Positions 8,932 through 17,388 of a stretch of 64,000 nt of DNA are shown here, piece after piece (the stretch's first letter is position 1; every line of letters starts with the position of its first letter). A program made the position numbers and the translations under genes. The DNA lies in contig JBEKRL010000002.1 in the NCBI GenBank assembly GCA_049518775.1, positions 1-64,000 on the forward strand, given 5' to 3'. The notes beneath the pieces were generated by a model, which saw only the letters and a program-made list of their open reading frames with translations, did no database searches and had not been told where the DNA came from. Source of the DNA: Bog-877 sp049518775. GTDB taxonomy: Bacteria > Chloroflexota > Dormibacteria > Aeolococcales > Bog-877.

Positions 8932-10092
8932 TCAGCGGGCCATCCCGACCTGCTGCTCCCGCTGAAACAGCTTGCCCTCGGTGAGGATGGAGGGCGCGAT
9001 CACCAGCTCGGTCTGCTGAAACTCCTCGATAGTGCGGGCCCCGCAGACACCCATGGCCGACTTGATGGCACCCAGAAGGTTCTGGCTGCCGTCGTCGACC
9101 CGGGCGGGACCCAGCAGCAGCTCCCGGAGGGTGGCCCTGGTCCCGACCTTGATCCGGGTGCCCCGCGGCAGATCGGCGTCGGGGGTGGCCATCCCCCAGT
9201 GGTGGCCGCGCCCGGGAGCCTCCTCGGCCGACGCGAAGACCGAGCCGATCATCACGCCGTCGGCCCCGGAGGCCAGAGCCTTGGTGACGTCACCGCCCAC
9301 CCGCATGCCACCGTCGGTGATCACCGACACCGGCCGACCGCCGGCCCGGCTGTGGACGTGGCGAGCCGCCGCCACGTCCGCGGTGGCGGTGACCTGGGGC
9401 ACCCCGACCCCAAGCACCGCCCTGGTGGTGCATGCGGCTCCGGGGCCGACCCCTACCAGGATCCCGGCCACCCCGGTTCCCATCAGCTCCAGAGCGGTGT
9501 GGTACTCGACGCAGTTGCCCACCACGATGGGGAGCTTGGAGTCGCGGACCAGCTGGGCGAAGTCCAGCTGCCGGTAGGAGCGCGAGATGTGGCGGGCGGT
9601 CAGGACCGTGCCCTGCACGAAGTAGAGGTCGGCGCCGGCCTCGGTGACGATCGGGAGCTTGCGTTCGGCGTCAGCCGGGGTGCTGGAGACACCGCAGATC
9701 ACCCCCTCGCGCTTGATCTGCTCGATCCGCTGGGAGATGAGGTGGTCCTTCACCGGCTCCCGGTAGAGCTCCTGGAGCAGGACGTTGATTCGCTCCCGGG
9801 GAGCGTCAGCGATCTGGTCGTAGATCGCGGCCACGTCGTCGTAGCGGCAGTTGATCCCGTCCAGGTTGAGGACCGCCAGCCCGCCCAGCCGCCCCATCGC
9901 CACCGCGAAGCCGGCGTCGACCACCCCGTCCATGGCTGCGGCGACGATCGGCACCAGGAACTCGATCTCACCGATGCGCAGCCGGATCTCGATCTCGTCG
10001 GGGTTGATGGTGACCTTGCCCGGCACCAGCGCCACCTCGTCGAACCCGTAGGCCCGCCTGGCTCGCTTGCCTCTTCCCAGTTCGATGTCCAA
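8932..10092 (-). CDS. guaB3: GuaB3-family IMP dehydrogenase-related protein
   Basis: A CBS-less IMP dehydrogenase homologue of about 386 residues. The barrel core holds GKVTINPDEIEI, the active-site loop GVGPGAACTTRAVLGVGVPQ with the catalytic Cys, DGGMRVGGDVTKALASGAD and GSVFA. These fit the GuaB3 group seen mainly in actinobacteria and cyanobacteria. Being just upstream of guaA, it may supply XMP. No classical guaB lies in this window. The chosen start is a TTG at 10092, which has a good site, GGAGGGAG, nine bases before it. A TTG at 10134 (14 residues longer) is possible but has no such site. Confidence 0.88.
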   Translation of the reverse strand: MDIELGRGKRARRAYGFDEVALVPGKVTINPDEIEIRLRIGEIEFLVPIVAAAMDGVVDAGFAVAMGRLGGLAVLNLDGINCRYDDVAAIYDQIADAPRERINVLLQELYREPVKDHLISQRIEQIKREGVICGVSSTPADAERKLPIVTEAGADLYFVQGTVLTARHISRSYRQLDFAQLVRDSKLPIVVGNCVEYHTALELMGTGVAGILVGVGPGAACTTRAVLGVGVPQVTATADVAAARHVHSRAGGRPVSVITDGGMRVGGDVTKALASGADGVMIGSVFASAEEAPGRGHHWGMATPDADLPRGTRIKVGTRATLRELLLGPARVDDGSQNLLGAIKSAMGVCGARTIEEFQQTELVIAPSILTEGKLFQREQQVGMAR

Positions 10093-10155
10093 GCCAGGCT
10101 CCCTCCGTGGCTCTGGGTGCGCGAGCACCGACAAGACGTGTCCAGCCCAGGCTCA

Positions 10156-10161
10156 AGCATA
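10156..10161 (-). promoter_or_regulatory. candidate extended -10 promoter of guaB3-guaA
   Basis: The minus strand reads TGGTATGCT, an extended -10 (TG, one base, TATGCT) about 64 nt before the TTG at 10092. This leaves a leader of about 55 nt carrying the ribosome binding site. The -35 is not recognisable. The 10135-10267 gap shows no riboswitch fold that I can recognise. Confidence 0.35.
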
Positions 10162-10267
10162 CCAGCTCGACCCCGCCCTTACCCCACCATCTAGTGGTTC
10201 GATGGAGGCGGGCCCCCTCATGTGGTGGTCGGCAGCCGATGCGGGACGCGCCGGAGGCCGGGCCGAC

Positions 10268-10930
10268 TCAGCTGCTGGCGAGCTTGGCCCTGATCACCAG
10301 TCGTTGGCTGTCGATCCAGAGCGGGGTGCAGGTGATCACGGTGATCCAGGTGCCGCCGCTGATGGGCTGGAGCTGGGTGACCTGGGCCGGATACTCGGTC
10401 CACATGGCCGTGACCTGGTAGGTGTACTGCTGGCACAGGCGGTTGGTGAGGACTATCGGGTCGCCGACCCCGAGCGTCCCCAACGGCTCAAAGTTGGGCT
10501 CCCGGTGCAGCGCGTAGAGCCCGTTCCCCGGCTGGCCCGGCCCCGGGGAGCTGGCGTAATGGACCACCGAGCGCTCGTAGAGCAGCGACCACCCTCCGTT
10601 CCCGGCCACCCCCTCGATCCCGGAGAGGCTGGGAAAGTCGATGAGGGCGTAGGAGGCGGCCGCAGAGCCGCTGCCACAGACCGCGGCGGTGGGCAAGGGG
10701 CTGGCCCCCGGCTCGGTGACGATCTTCACTGAAGGCAGGCGCTTGCTCAGTGAAGAGCCCGGGGCCTTCCACTTCTGAAGGGCCTGCTGGTCGGCATTGG
10801 AACGCTGGCCGAGGCGCACCAGCGGGGGGACGAGCAGCGCCAGCCCGACCGCTATCAAGAGGACCCCGGTCCCCGCCAGAACGGCCCCCAACCGGCGCCT
10901 TCCGGCCGGGCCCTTGAGAGGATTCTCCAC
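10268..10930 (-). CDS. sortase family transpeptidase (class E-like)
   Basis: A cell-surface protein-anchoring transpeptidase. There is an N-terminal cytoplasmic basic stretch, one membrane helix (about residues 15-37, GAVLAGTGVLLIAVGLALLV) and an outer domain. The catalytic triad is visible: His in YALHREPNF, Cys in ITVITCTPLW, and Arg about nine residues later in SQRLVIRAK. The total of about 220 residues is normal. The chosen start is GTG at 10930 because AGGAG lies six bases before it. A GTG at 10957 would add nine residues. No protein in the window shows a clear LPxTG or LAxTG sorting signal with a tail, so substrates lie elsewhere. Confidence 0.85.
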   Translation of the reverse strand: MENPLKGPAGRRRLGAVLAGTGVLLIAVGLALLVPPLVRLGQRSNADQQALQKWKAPGSSLSKRLPSVKIVTEPGASPLPTAAVCGSGSAAASYALIDFPSLSGIEGVAGNGGWSLLYERSVVHYASSPGPGQPGNGLYALHREPNFEPLGTLGVGDPIVLTNRLCQQYTYQVTAMWTEYPAQVTQLQPISGGTWITVITCTPLWIDSQRLVIRAKLASS

Positions 10931-11071
10931 CTGTCGCTCCTGTGATCCCCCGAGCACATCCTAGCCGACCCGCGAGTTTGGCTTAGGCCGTAACAACCCC
11001 CGTGCAGCTTGTTACCCACCCGTACCCAGACCACGATGGGTCATCTCGAGGGCCCCTGCAAACATCGGTGC

Positions 11072-11884
11072 ATGAGCGAGCTAGCGACGCAGATGTCAGA
11101 TGTGAGCTGGGCCCTCGCCAGCCCCAGGATCGACTACACCAGCTCCAAGATCCTGGTCATCGACGATGACCAGGCCATGCTCAAGCTGGTCGAGGTGATA
11201 GCCGCCGAGAACGGCTATGAGGTGGTCACTGCCGCCAGTGGGGCCACCGGGCTCCGCCTCGCCTTGGAGACCGACCCCGACCTGATCCTGCTCGACTTGG
11301 TGCTCCCCGACATGAGCGGGGTCGAGGTCTGCCGCAGGCTGCGCACGGCCGGCCTCAAGGTCACGGTGCTCATGATCAGCTGCCTGCATGACCCCGAGGA
11401 CGTGGTAGTCGGTCTGGAGGTGGGCGCTGACGACTACATGCGCAAGCCCGTCAGAGTGCGCGAGTTGGTGGCACGGATCAATGCCCGACTGCGCCGCGCC
11501 CAGCTGAGCCGGGAGGCGTCCGGGTTGGAGCGACTCCACTTCCCCGGGCTGACCATCGACGTGGGTCGCCACGAGGTGCGCCGCGACGGCAGCTCGGTGG
11601 CGCTGACTCCGACCGAGTTCCGAATCCTGGTGACACTGGCCCGCCAGGCGGGCGCGGTGGTGCCCCGGCCCAACCTGATCGCCGAGGTCTGGCGCAACCG
11701 TGACCCCTATCGGGTGCACTCCCTAGATGCCCACCTCTACCGGCTGCGCCGCAAGCTCCAGCCCCGTGACGACGGCGCCCACTACATCCACGCGGTGATC
11801 GGTGCCGGGTACCGGTTCGAGTACCAACCGGCGCGCGACGAGGTCAAGCGGGACGCCGCCACCCTGCTGCGTCTGCCTCGCTAG
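11072..11884 (+). CDS. orphan OmpR/PhoB-family response regulator
   Basis: A 270-residue DNA-binding response regulator. After about 20 extra residues comes the receiver domain (ILVIDDDQAM, phospho-acceptor Asp75 in LILLDLVLPDMSG, and Lys in DDYMRKPVRV). A winged-helix domain follows (LTPTEFRILVTLARQAGAVV to IHAVIGAGYRFE). No histidine kinase lies next to it: the upstream gene is a divergent sortase and the downstream 1.2 kb seems empty. It therefore needs a kinase encoded elsewhere or responds to another signal. The start is the ATG at 11072. An ATG seven codons later, or an upstream non-ATG codon, cannot be excluded because no ribosome site is obvious. Confidence 0.9.
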   Translation: MSELATQMSDVSWALASPRIDYTSSKILVIDDDQAMLKLVEVIAAENGYEVVTAASGATGLRLALETDPDLILLDLVLPDMSGVEVCRRLRTAGLKVTVLMISCLHDPEDVVVGLEVGADDYMRKPVRVRELVARINARLRRAQLSREASGLERLHFPGLTIDVGRHEVRRDGSSVALTPTEFRILVTLARQAGAVVPRPNLIAEVWRNRDPYRVHSLDAHLYRLRRKLQPRDDGAHYIHAVIGAGYRFEYQPARDEVKRDAATLLRLPR

Positions 11885-13107
11885 GGTTCGCTCTCGGGCG
11901 CGGTGTTGGCGCGTGCCACCCTTCTCTCCCATTCAGGTTGGCTGCTTCCCGGAGTAGCTCCCGGCGGCGAGCGTGATCGGAGCGCCCAGTTCGCTGCCGT
12001 GCAACCTGGGACATGCCGGTGGAGAGCTCACCCCGGCTCATCCCCGAAGAGAGCCCGCCGTTCCTCAGCGCATCCGCAGCGCGGCCCGGTGACCACGTCC
12101 TCGCTGGCCAGGATCTGGAGGCGACAAAATGCCCACCCCTCTGCAAGCAGCGCCGCAGCGCCAGGGATGATGGACGAGTTGACCGCCCCGGCGACGAGCC
12201 GCGAGGGCAAATCATCGGCATTGGAGGAGTCGACGGTGGACGCCGCCGCCGGCAATGTCAGCAGTTGGCCGCCGGCCGTCGCTTCAGGCCACATTTCGGG
12301 GTCGGCATACCGAGCATCGCAATTACCCAGTTGCTCCGCGCGGCCGGGGGCAGGACCGGCGTCGCAGCACCATCTCCCCCAACTGGCCGAGACCGCCAGT
12401 CCGCGTCAGTCGAGAGCAGCGAGCGCCATCACCCAGCTCTGGCGCCGCCAGAGCGGCGCTCTGCTCACCGCGTTCGGTGTGGCGCACGGCATCCACCAGC
12501 ACCATCACCAGTCCGCGCCGGCGGGCCTCCATCCCTCCCGGTGATCCTCTCGCTTCGACCGGCCCTGGGGGACCCGACGCGGCCCCCGGCCTGCCGGTGC
12601 AGGGGAACGGTGTCCATGATCCGAGTCATCACCTGGCGCCTCCTGCCCATGTCGGGGTGGCAGGGTCCGTTTCGGAGCCCGACGGCGAGCTGCCCTCGCG
12701 CAGGTGGCAACAGGTGAGCTGCTCCAGTTCGCGCCAACTCATCCGCTGCAGATCAGTGCAGCGCACCCACAGCACCACCTGACCGGTGTGACATCCGCGC
12801 GGCCGTCAAAGTCATCGCCACATTCGGAACGTGAGTCTGCGCGGCGCGACATCAGGCCTCTCGCCGCGACCACCCCGCCGGGGTCCCGGGCGAGGGTGTG
12901 GTGCACCCGGCCATCGACGAAGGCCCTGTCGATCCCTCGTCACGCGCCACCGCAAGCGAACCTGGAGGACCCACTGCAAGTCGCCCAGAACGACGCTAAC
13001 GTCAGGTCGAGACAAGGCATCTCCCCAACCTGATTGACTTGGCGCGGGGTCGCACCGGCCGACGCTGCGACAAGTCGGTCACAGCTTCACCCTGGAACTC
13101 AAACCGG
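11885..13107. other. about 1.2 kb without a convincing gene
   Basis: Several frames are open here because of the high GC content, but none has a ribosome binding site, a recognisable motif, or a composition like the neighbouring genes. Frames on opposite strands are open over the same bases with similar low-complexity products. No tRNA, tmRNA, SRP or RNase P signature was recognised. It may be a decayed gene remnant or a long regulatory or non-coding RNA region between the orphan response regulator and the histone-like gene. It is the longest apparently empty stretch of the window. Confidence 0.5.
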
Positions 13108-13147
13108 TTGACAACTTCACTCCCCAGCGCGATTGTGTGTCACAATC
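13108..13147 (+). promoter_or_regulatory. promoter with overlapping perfect inverted repeat before the histone-like gene
   Basis: A consensus -35 box TTGACA (13108-13113) is followed after 17 bp by a weak -10, GATTGT (13131-13136). The inverted repeat GATTGTG-TGT-CACAATC covers 13131-13147, with both arms perfect, so a bound dimeric repressor would cover the -10 and the transcription start. About 145 nt of leader follow before the ATG at 13291. Near 13153-13172 the leader contains a small GGTCCC/GGGACC hairpin. Confidence 0.6.
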
Positions 13148-13290
13148 ATTCTGGTCCCCGGGGCGCGGGACCCCGTTTCAGCAATCCAGCCCACATCAAG
13201 CGACACGCGCGGCGACAGTCAGAGGAGGGATCCTGCGCCTCGCGGCGCGGCCCGCCGTCACGCCACAGCAATTTAGGAGGAATCGGACTC

Positions 13291-13914
13291 ATGCCCCGAA
13301 CTACCAAGCGAACCGGCACAAGGCGCACCGCTGCGCGGCCTGCCACCCGGACCCCACGAAGGCCGGCGGCTCCGCGTGCAGCGACGCGCAGCACCACAGC
13401 ACGCCGCACCACGGCTGCTCGCCGTACCACGGCTGCTCGCCGCACCACCACGGGGCGCACCGTCCGCGCTACGGAAAGTGTCTCGGCCCTGACAAGGACG
13501 GTATCCGCCCAGCTCAAGTTGCTGGAGAAGCGGCTGGCCGACATCGAGAAGAAGCTGGTCGCGGCATTGAGCGGGCCAGCGTCACCGCGCCGGGTTCCGG
13601 CGCGGCGCACAGTGCGGCGCCCGGCCGCGACCCGCGCCACGGCGACCCGTGCCCGTCGGATCACCGGCACCCGTGCCACGCCGACCCGCCGTCGTAGCAC
13701 CGCTGCAGCACCCGCGGATAGGACGAGCAGCCGGCGCACCACCGCCGGCACCACCGCAGCTCCACGGCGTGCCGCCGCCGTCCGGACCCCACGCACGCCG
13801 CGCACCCCGCGGCCTGCGACTGCACGACGCACTGCCAGTGCGGCAGCTCCCAAGCCCGCGCGTCGTTCCACCGCACGTCGCGGACGGGTTACGCTGGCCG
13901 AGTCTCCGTCCTGA
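13291..13914 (+). CDS. histone H1-like Arg/Thr/Ala/Pro-rich basic protein
   Basis: A 207-residue, extremely basic low-complexity protein. Residues 1-60 and 97-207 are built of Arg, Thr, Ala and Pro in short repeats such as TTARR and TTAARR. Near residues 66-93 a short heptad-like helix (LLEKRLADIEKKLVAAL) could form a coiled-coil dimer. No acidic patch, signal peptide or membrane segment is present. This resembles H1-like nucleoid proteins of high-GC bacteria, so DNA or RNA binding is likely but unproven. The start is fixed by AGGAGG ten bases before the ATG. It is monocistronic, with its own promoter, operator and a strong terminator. Confidence 0.75.
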   Translation: MPRTTKRTGTRRTAARPATRTPRRPAAPRAATRSTTARRTTAARRTTAARRTTTGRTVRATESVSALTRTVSAQLKLLEKRLADIEKKLVAALSGPASPRRVPARRTVRRPAATRATATRARRITGTRATPTRRRSTAAAPADRTSSRRTTAGTTAAPRRAAAVRTPRTPRTPRPATARRTASAAAPKPARRSTARRGRVTLAESPS

Positions 13915-13940
13915 ACCAGCGGTTCGTCTGAACCCGGCTG

Positions 13941-13968
13941 AAGGAGCGGGCCGGACGGCCCGCTCCTT
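13941..13968 (+). terminator. intrinsic terminator after the histone-like gene
   Basis: A perfect 12-bp stem, AAGGAGCGGGCC / GGCCCGCTCCTT, with a GGAC loop, followed by CTCTGTG. It lies 26 bp after the stop codon and between convergent genes, so it may serve the threonine aldolase gene on the other strand as well. Confidence 0.8.
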
Positions 13969-13994
13969 CTCTGTGCAGTGGAGGCTCTCCCCGG

Positions 13995-15029
13995 TTAGGC
14001 GGCGAATACCCGCTGCAGCCGCCGCCCCGCCTCCAGCACCTCTTCCATGCTCACATCGAGGTGGGTGACGCAGCGGACGGTGTGGGCACCGAAGGGAACT
14101 GTCAGCACCCCTTCCCCCGTGGCCTGCTCCACCACCTGGTTGGCGTCGGCATCCGTCTTCAGCAGCACGATGTTGGTCTGCACATGCTCTGGGTCCACGG
14201 TCACCGCGGGCGTTCCCCGGAGCGCCTCGGCGAGCCGCCTGGCCTTCTCATGGTCGGCGGCCAACCCCTCCAGGTTGTGGTCGAGGGCGAAGAGCCCAGC
14301 CGCCGCCAGCACCCCCACCTGGCGCATCCCACCGCCCAGACGCTTGCGCCAGGTGTGGGCGCGCCGGCGTCCCCGGGCGGTCCCCACCCAGAGGGTCCCG
14401 GCAGGGCATCCCAGGCCCTTGGAGAGGGACAGCGTGACCGAGTCGGCACAGGCGGCGACCTCCGCCATCTGCACTCCGAGGTAGATGGCGGCGTTGGCCA
14501 GCCGCGCCCCATCGAGGTGGACCATCAGCCCCATGCCGTGAGCCACCTCTGAGCTCCTGCGCAGCTCGGCCAGGGGGGCAACGGTCCCGCCCCTACGGTT
14601 GTGGCTCTGCTCCAGACAGAGAAGCGCCGTGCGCGGCTCGTGGTCGGGGTCGCCGAGTCTTTGCAATGACTCCAGCTGGGCTGTGGTCGGACAGCCCGCC
14701 GGAGGCGCGTCGAAATTGCGCAGCTGCACCCCCGCCAGCATGGCTGCGCCGGCCAACTCGTAGTGGAGGACATGAGACTCGGAGTCGAGCAGAACCTCGT
14801 CCCCGGGGAACGTCGCGCTGGCCACGCCAATCAGGTTGGCCATGGTCCCGCTGGGACAGAAGAGGGCTGCCTCCTTGCCCAGGAGTTGCGCTACCCGTTC
14901 CTCCAGACGCCGGACGGTCGGGTCCTCGCCGAAGACGTCATCACCCACCTCAGCCACCGCCATGGCCTGGCGCATCCCGGGCGAGGGTCGGGTGACGGTG
15001 TCACTGCGAAGGTCGATGGGAGAGCTCAT
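13995..15029 (-). CDS. ltaE: low-specificity L-threonine aldolase
   Basis: A PLP enzyme cleaving L-threonine or allo-threonine to glycine and acetaldehyde. The 344 residues begin with the family signature IDLRSDTVTRPSPGMRQAM. They carry GDDVFGEDPTV, the stacking His86 in ESHVLHYE, Asp173 in HLDGARLANA, and the PLP lysine Lys204 in LSLSKGLGCPAG. Size is normal. The ATG at 15029 has no ribosome binding site. Instead TAGGAT lies 11 nt upstream (minus strand), so the mRNA is probably leaderless or nearly so. The diguanylate cyclase gene lies upstream on the same strand, 37 bp away. Confidence 0.94.
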   Translation of the reverse strand: MSSPIDLRSDTVTRPSPGMRQAMAVAEVGDDVFGEDPTVRRLEERVAQLLGKEAALFCPSGTMANLIGVASATFPGDEVLLDSESHVLHYELAGAAMLAGVQLRNFDAPPAGCPTTAQLESLQRLGDPDHEPRTALLCLEQSHNRRGGTVAPLAELRRSSEVAHGMGLMVHLDGARLANAAIYLGVQMAEVAACADSVTLSLSKGLGCPAGTLWVGTARGRRRAHTWRKRLGGGMRQVGVLAAAGLFALDHNLEGLAADHEKARRLAEALRGTPAVTVDPEHVQTNIVLLKTDADANQVVEQATGEGVLTVPFGAHTVRCVTHLDVSMEEVLEAGRRLQRVFAA

Positions 15030-15040
15030 GGACTGCGCCC

Positions 15041-15046
15041 ATCCTA
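15041..15046 (-). promoter_or_regulatory. candidate -10 box of ltaE (near-leaderless)
   Basis: TAGGAT on the minus strand, 11 nt before the ATG of ltaE. A start site at +7 would leave a leader of about 4 nt. No -35 box is clear. Confidence 0.35.
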
Positions 15047-15066
15047 GGGGCTATGGCTGCCCGGCT

Positions 15067-17193
15067 TCAGCCGCCGATCGGGTCCGCGGCGGTGGCGCTG
15101 AGGTCCACGAACTCGACGCAGTTGCGCCCGTGGCGCTTGGCGGCGTAGAGGGCCCGGTCGGCGAGGTCCAGCAGGTTGCGGCCACCCCTCGAGCCCTCGG
15201 GGAAGGTCACCCCACCGATGCTGACCGTGAGCCTGAGTTCGCTGCCGTCATCGAGCTCGACGGTCATCTCCTGCACCGCGCGGCGTATCTTCTCGGCCAC
15301 CAGCCCGGCGTCCTCGCCCCCGGTGTTGGCCATCACCACCACGAACTCCTCACCCCCGTAGCGCACGGCCAGGTCGGACTTGCGGATGGTGTCAACCATG
15401 AGGCTGGCGAAACGCCGCAGCAGCTGGTCTCCGGCGGGGTGGCCGTGGGAGTCGTTCACCACCTTGAAATGGTCGAGGTCGAGCATCAGGACCGACAGCG
15501 GGGCGCTGGCTCGCTCGGCAACGTTCACCTGCTGATCAAGGTAGCCGACCAGGAACCGGTAGTTGTAGAGGCCGGTCATGGCGTCGGTGGTGGCCTCCCG
15601 TTGGGTCGCCTCCAGCCGGGTGCTCTTCTCCACCGCCATCACAATCTGCTCGGCGACGGCGCTGCAGACGATGCCATCGTCGGGCAGGAAGGGCTGGCGC
15701 CGGTTGCCCACGATCAGCACCCCGAGGGCGCGATCCACCCCCCGCAATGGCTCGGCCAGGCAGTCCCGGAGCCCGATCCGCGCCTCCACCGGGCCGCGCT
15801 CCTCCGGGCTGAGGTGGGAGCGCAACAGGAAGCGAGGGTCGCGGGCGAGTGTGCCCAGGATCCCCTCGCTGCCCTCCAGCTCGGCCCAGGTGGGGAGCGG
15901 GTCGGGAACCCCGCTGGCGATCAGAAGGCTGCGCGGCATCTGGGGCTGGGCTAGGAGCAGGAGCAGGGCCTGGTCCGCGCTCAGCAGGTTGGTGAGGCTG
16001 AGCAGCACATCTTTCAAGGTCTGCTCCAACGGCAGGTTCCCGCCGAGCGTCGAGGCGATCACCACCTGGCTACCCGCGGCGATCTTCTGACGCAGGAGGC
16101 GCTTGCGCATGATCTCGAAGTTGGCCGCAAGCCGGGCGATCTCGTCCGCCCCCTCGATCGCGATGGGCGTGGCGTAGCCGCCCTCCGGCATCCGCCGCAC
16201 CGCGCCGTCAAGTCGGCGCAGCGGCCGGTTGAGGAAACGCTCCACCAGCAGGAAGACGATCACCATCCCCAGCAGCAGCACCCCCGCCACCGCCAGCGCC
16301 AGGGGCATCGCCAGGTCTCCCACGGTCGGCCCGATCCGGCTGACCGAGTCCACCACCACCAGGCTCGCGACCGGGCTCCCGCCGGCCGAGGGCAGGGTCG
16401 CCGCGGCGGCGACGAACTGGCCACCGGCCAGCGACACCTGGACCACCCTGCGCGGTTGGGAGAGTGCCGGCTGGAGGCGGTGCGGGAGCGCCGCCCCCGA
16501 GGGGTAGCGAGTCTTCGCCACCAACGCCGGCTCGACCAGTCTCCCGGAGGCCACCAACAGGGGGTAGACGCTGGACCCGGAGGTGTCAAACAGCCGCTGG
16601 GCGAAGCCGAGGACCGCAGCACCGACCGGGGTCAGTACCGCCACTCGGCCCCGGACCAGCCCACCGGACGAGACCGTGGCCACCCCAACCCCCAGGATCT
16701 CTCCTGAGCCGGAGCTGGCGAAGAAACCGCCGGCCCTAGCGCAGCTGGCGGGGCTGGTGCCGAAGTGGCTCAGCAGCCCAGAGAGACCGGGGACCGTGGT
16801 GGAGGGCGCCTGGGCCAGAAGCTGGCCCCTGGTCCCCAGGAGGACGAGCACCTGACCCACCGCCGCCGTGGAGGTGTCCGCCCTGGCCTCCGCGGCCGCC
16901 TGGGAGGGGCTTCCGGCGGCGAGAGCAGCGGCGGTTGAGGGCAGCCTGGCCACCTCGCAGGCGAACTGCTGGGAGGCGCTGGCCGTCTCCATCCGGACCA
17001 GGGTGGCGGCCAGGCTGGCGGCTCCCGCCCCGGATTGGAGCTGCTGCTGTGAGCGTGCTTGCTGGGTCTTGAACCAAGTGACCGTCCCGGCCACCAGGGC
17101 GGTGGCCAGCCCCACGCCCAGCAGCACCAGCGCGAACTGGGCGGCGAAGGAGGCACGGTGGGCGCGCCGCCTCTTGCCAGCTTGGTCGGCCAC
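15067..17193 (-). CDS. membrane diguanylate cyclase (HAMP-GAF-GGDEF)
   Basis: Makes cyclic di-GMP from two GTP. The 708 residues run: membrane helix 1 (about 17-40); an exported sensor region of about 240 residues; membrane helix 2 (about 288-312, LALAVAGVLLLGMVIVFLLV); HAMP (about 315-365); a GAF-like domain (about 380-525, NLLSADQALLLLL); and GGDEF (about 535-700) starting ATTDAMTGLYN. The catalytic motif is GGEEF in RYGGEEFVVV. RKSD, five residues before it, is a canonical RxxD inhibitory site, so product inhibition is expected. No EAL or HD-GYP phosphodiesterase is in the window. The GTG start at 17193 is the first plausible one; no strong ribosome site is seen. Confidence 0.93.
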   Translation of the reverse strand: MADQAGKRRRAHRASFAAQFALVLLGVGLATALVAGTVTWFKTQQARSQQQLQSGAGAASLAATLVRMETASASQQFACEVARLPSTAAALAAGSPSQAAAEARADTSTAAVGQVLVLLGTRGQLLAQAPSTTVPGLSGLLSHFGTSPASCARAGGFFASSGSGEILGVGVATVSSGGLVRGRVAVLTPVGAAVLGFAQRLFDTSGSSVYPLLVASGRLVEPALVAKTRYPSGAALPHRLQPALSQPRRVVQVSLAGGQFVAAAATLPSAGGSPVASLVVVDSVSRIGPTVGDLAMPLALAVAGVLLLGMVIVFLLVERFLNRPLRRLDGAVRRMPEGGYATPIAIEGADEIARLAANFEIMRKRLLRQKIAAGSQVVIASTLGGNLPLEQTLKDVLLSLTNLLSADQALLLLLAQPQMPRSLLIASGVPDPLPTWAELEGSEGILGTLARDPRFLLRSHLSPEERGPVEARIGLRDCLAEPLRGVDRALGVLIVGNRRQPFLPDDGIVCSAVAEQIVMAVEKSTRLEATQREATTDAMTGLYNYRFLVGYLDQQVNVAERASAPLSVLMLDLDHFKVVNDSHGHPAGDQLLRRFASLMVDTIRKSDLAVRYGGEEFVVVMANTGGEDAGLVAEKIRRAVQEMTVELDDGSELRLTVSIGGVTFPEGSRGGRNLLDLADRALYAAKRHGRNCVEFVDLSATAADPIGG

Positions 17194-17304
17194 TCTGCTT
17201 GCCCCAGGTAATCAGATGAGCTGGCCGTGCCCAGGGTCGGGGCCGGCACGCGCCAGGAGAGGTCCTGGCTGGAGTCGGCCGCGACCACCGCAGAGCACCG
17301 GCCC

Positions 17305-17310
17305 TATGAT
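17305..17310 (+). promoter_or_regulatory. candidate -10 box for the two-repeat protein/epimerase pair
   Basis: TATGAT on the plus strand, about 80 bp before the ATG at 17389, in the gap between two divergent genes. No good -35 is seen at 16-18 bp. Confidence 0.3.
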
Positions 17311-17388
17311 GTCTCCCACCGTAGCCGTCCCGATCCAAAGCTAGGGGTGCAGCGGGTAGCGAAGGGGTTACACCGGCCTTACGGTGCG

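Noticed and set aside
10185..10215. GGTTCGAT-like run that could be a tRNA T-loop
   Set aside because: No acceptor stem, anticodon stem or D-loop could be folded around it.
12094..12128. The minus-strand sequence RLQILASEDV, resembling a motif of the AAA ATPase RarA/MgsA
   Set aside because: Only about ten residues match, with no P-loop or other RarA segments found around it; too weak to call a pseudogene.
13330..13460. Tandem DNA repeat or CRISPR-like array
   Set aside because: The repetition follows codons for TTARR units of the histone-like protein, with no constant repeat and unique spacers.
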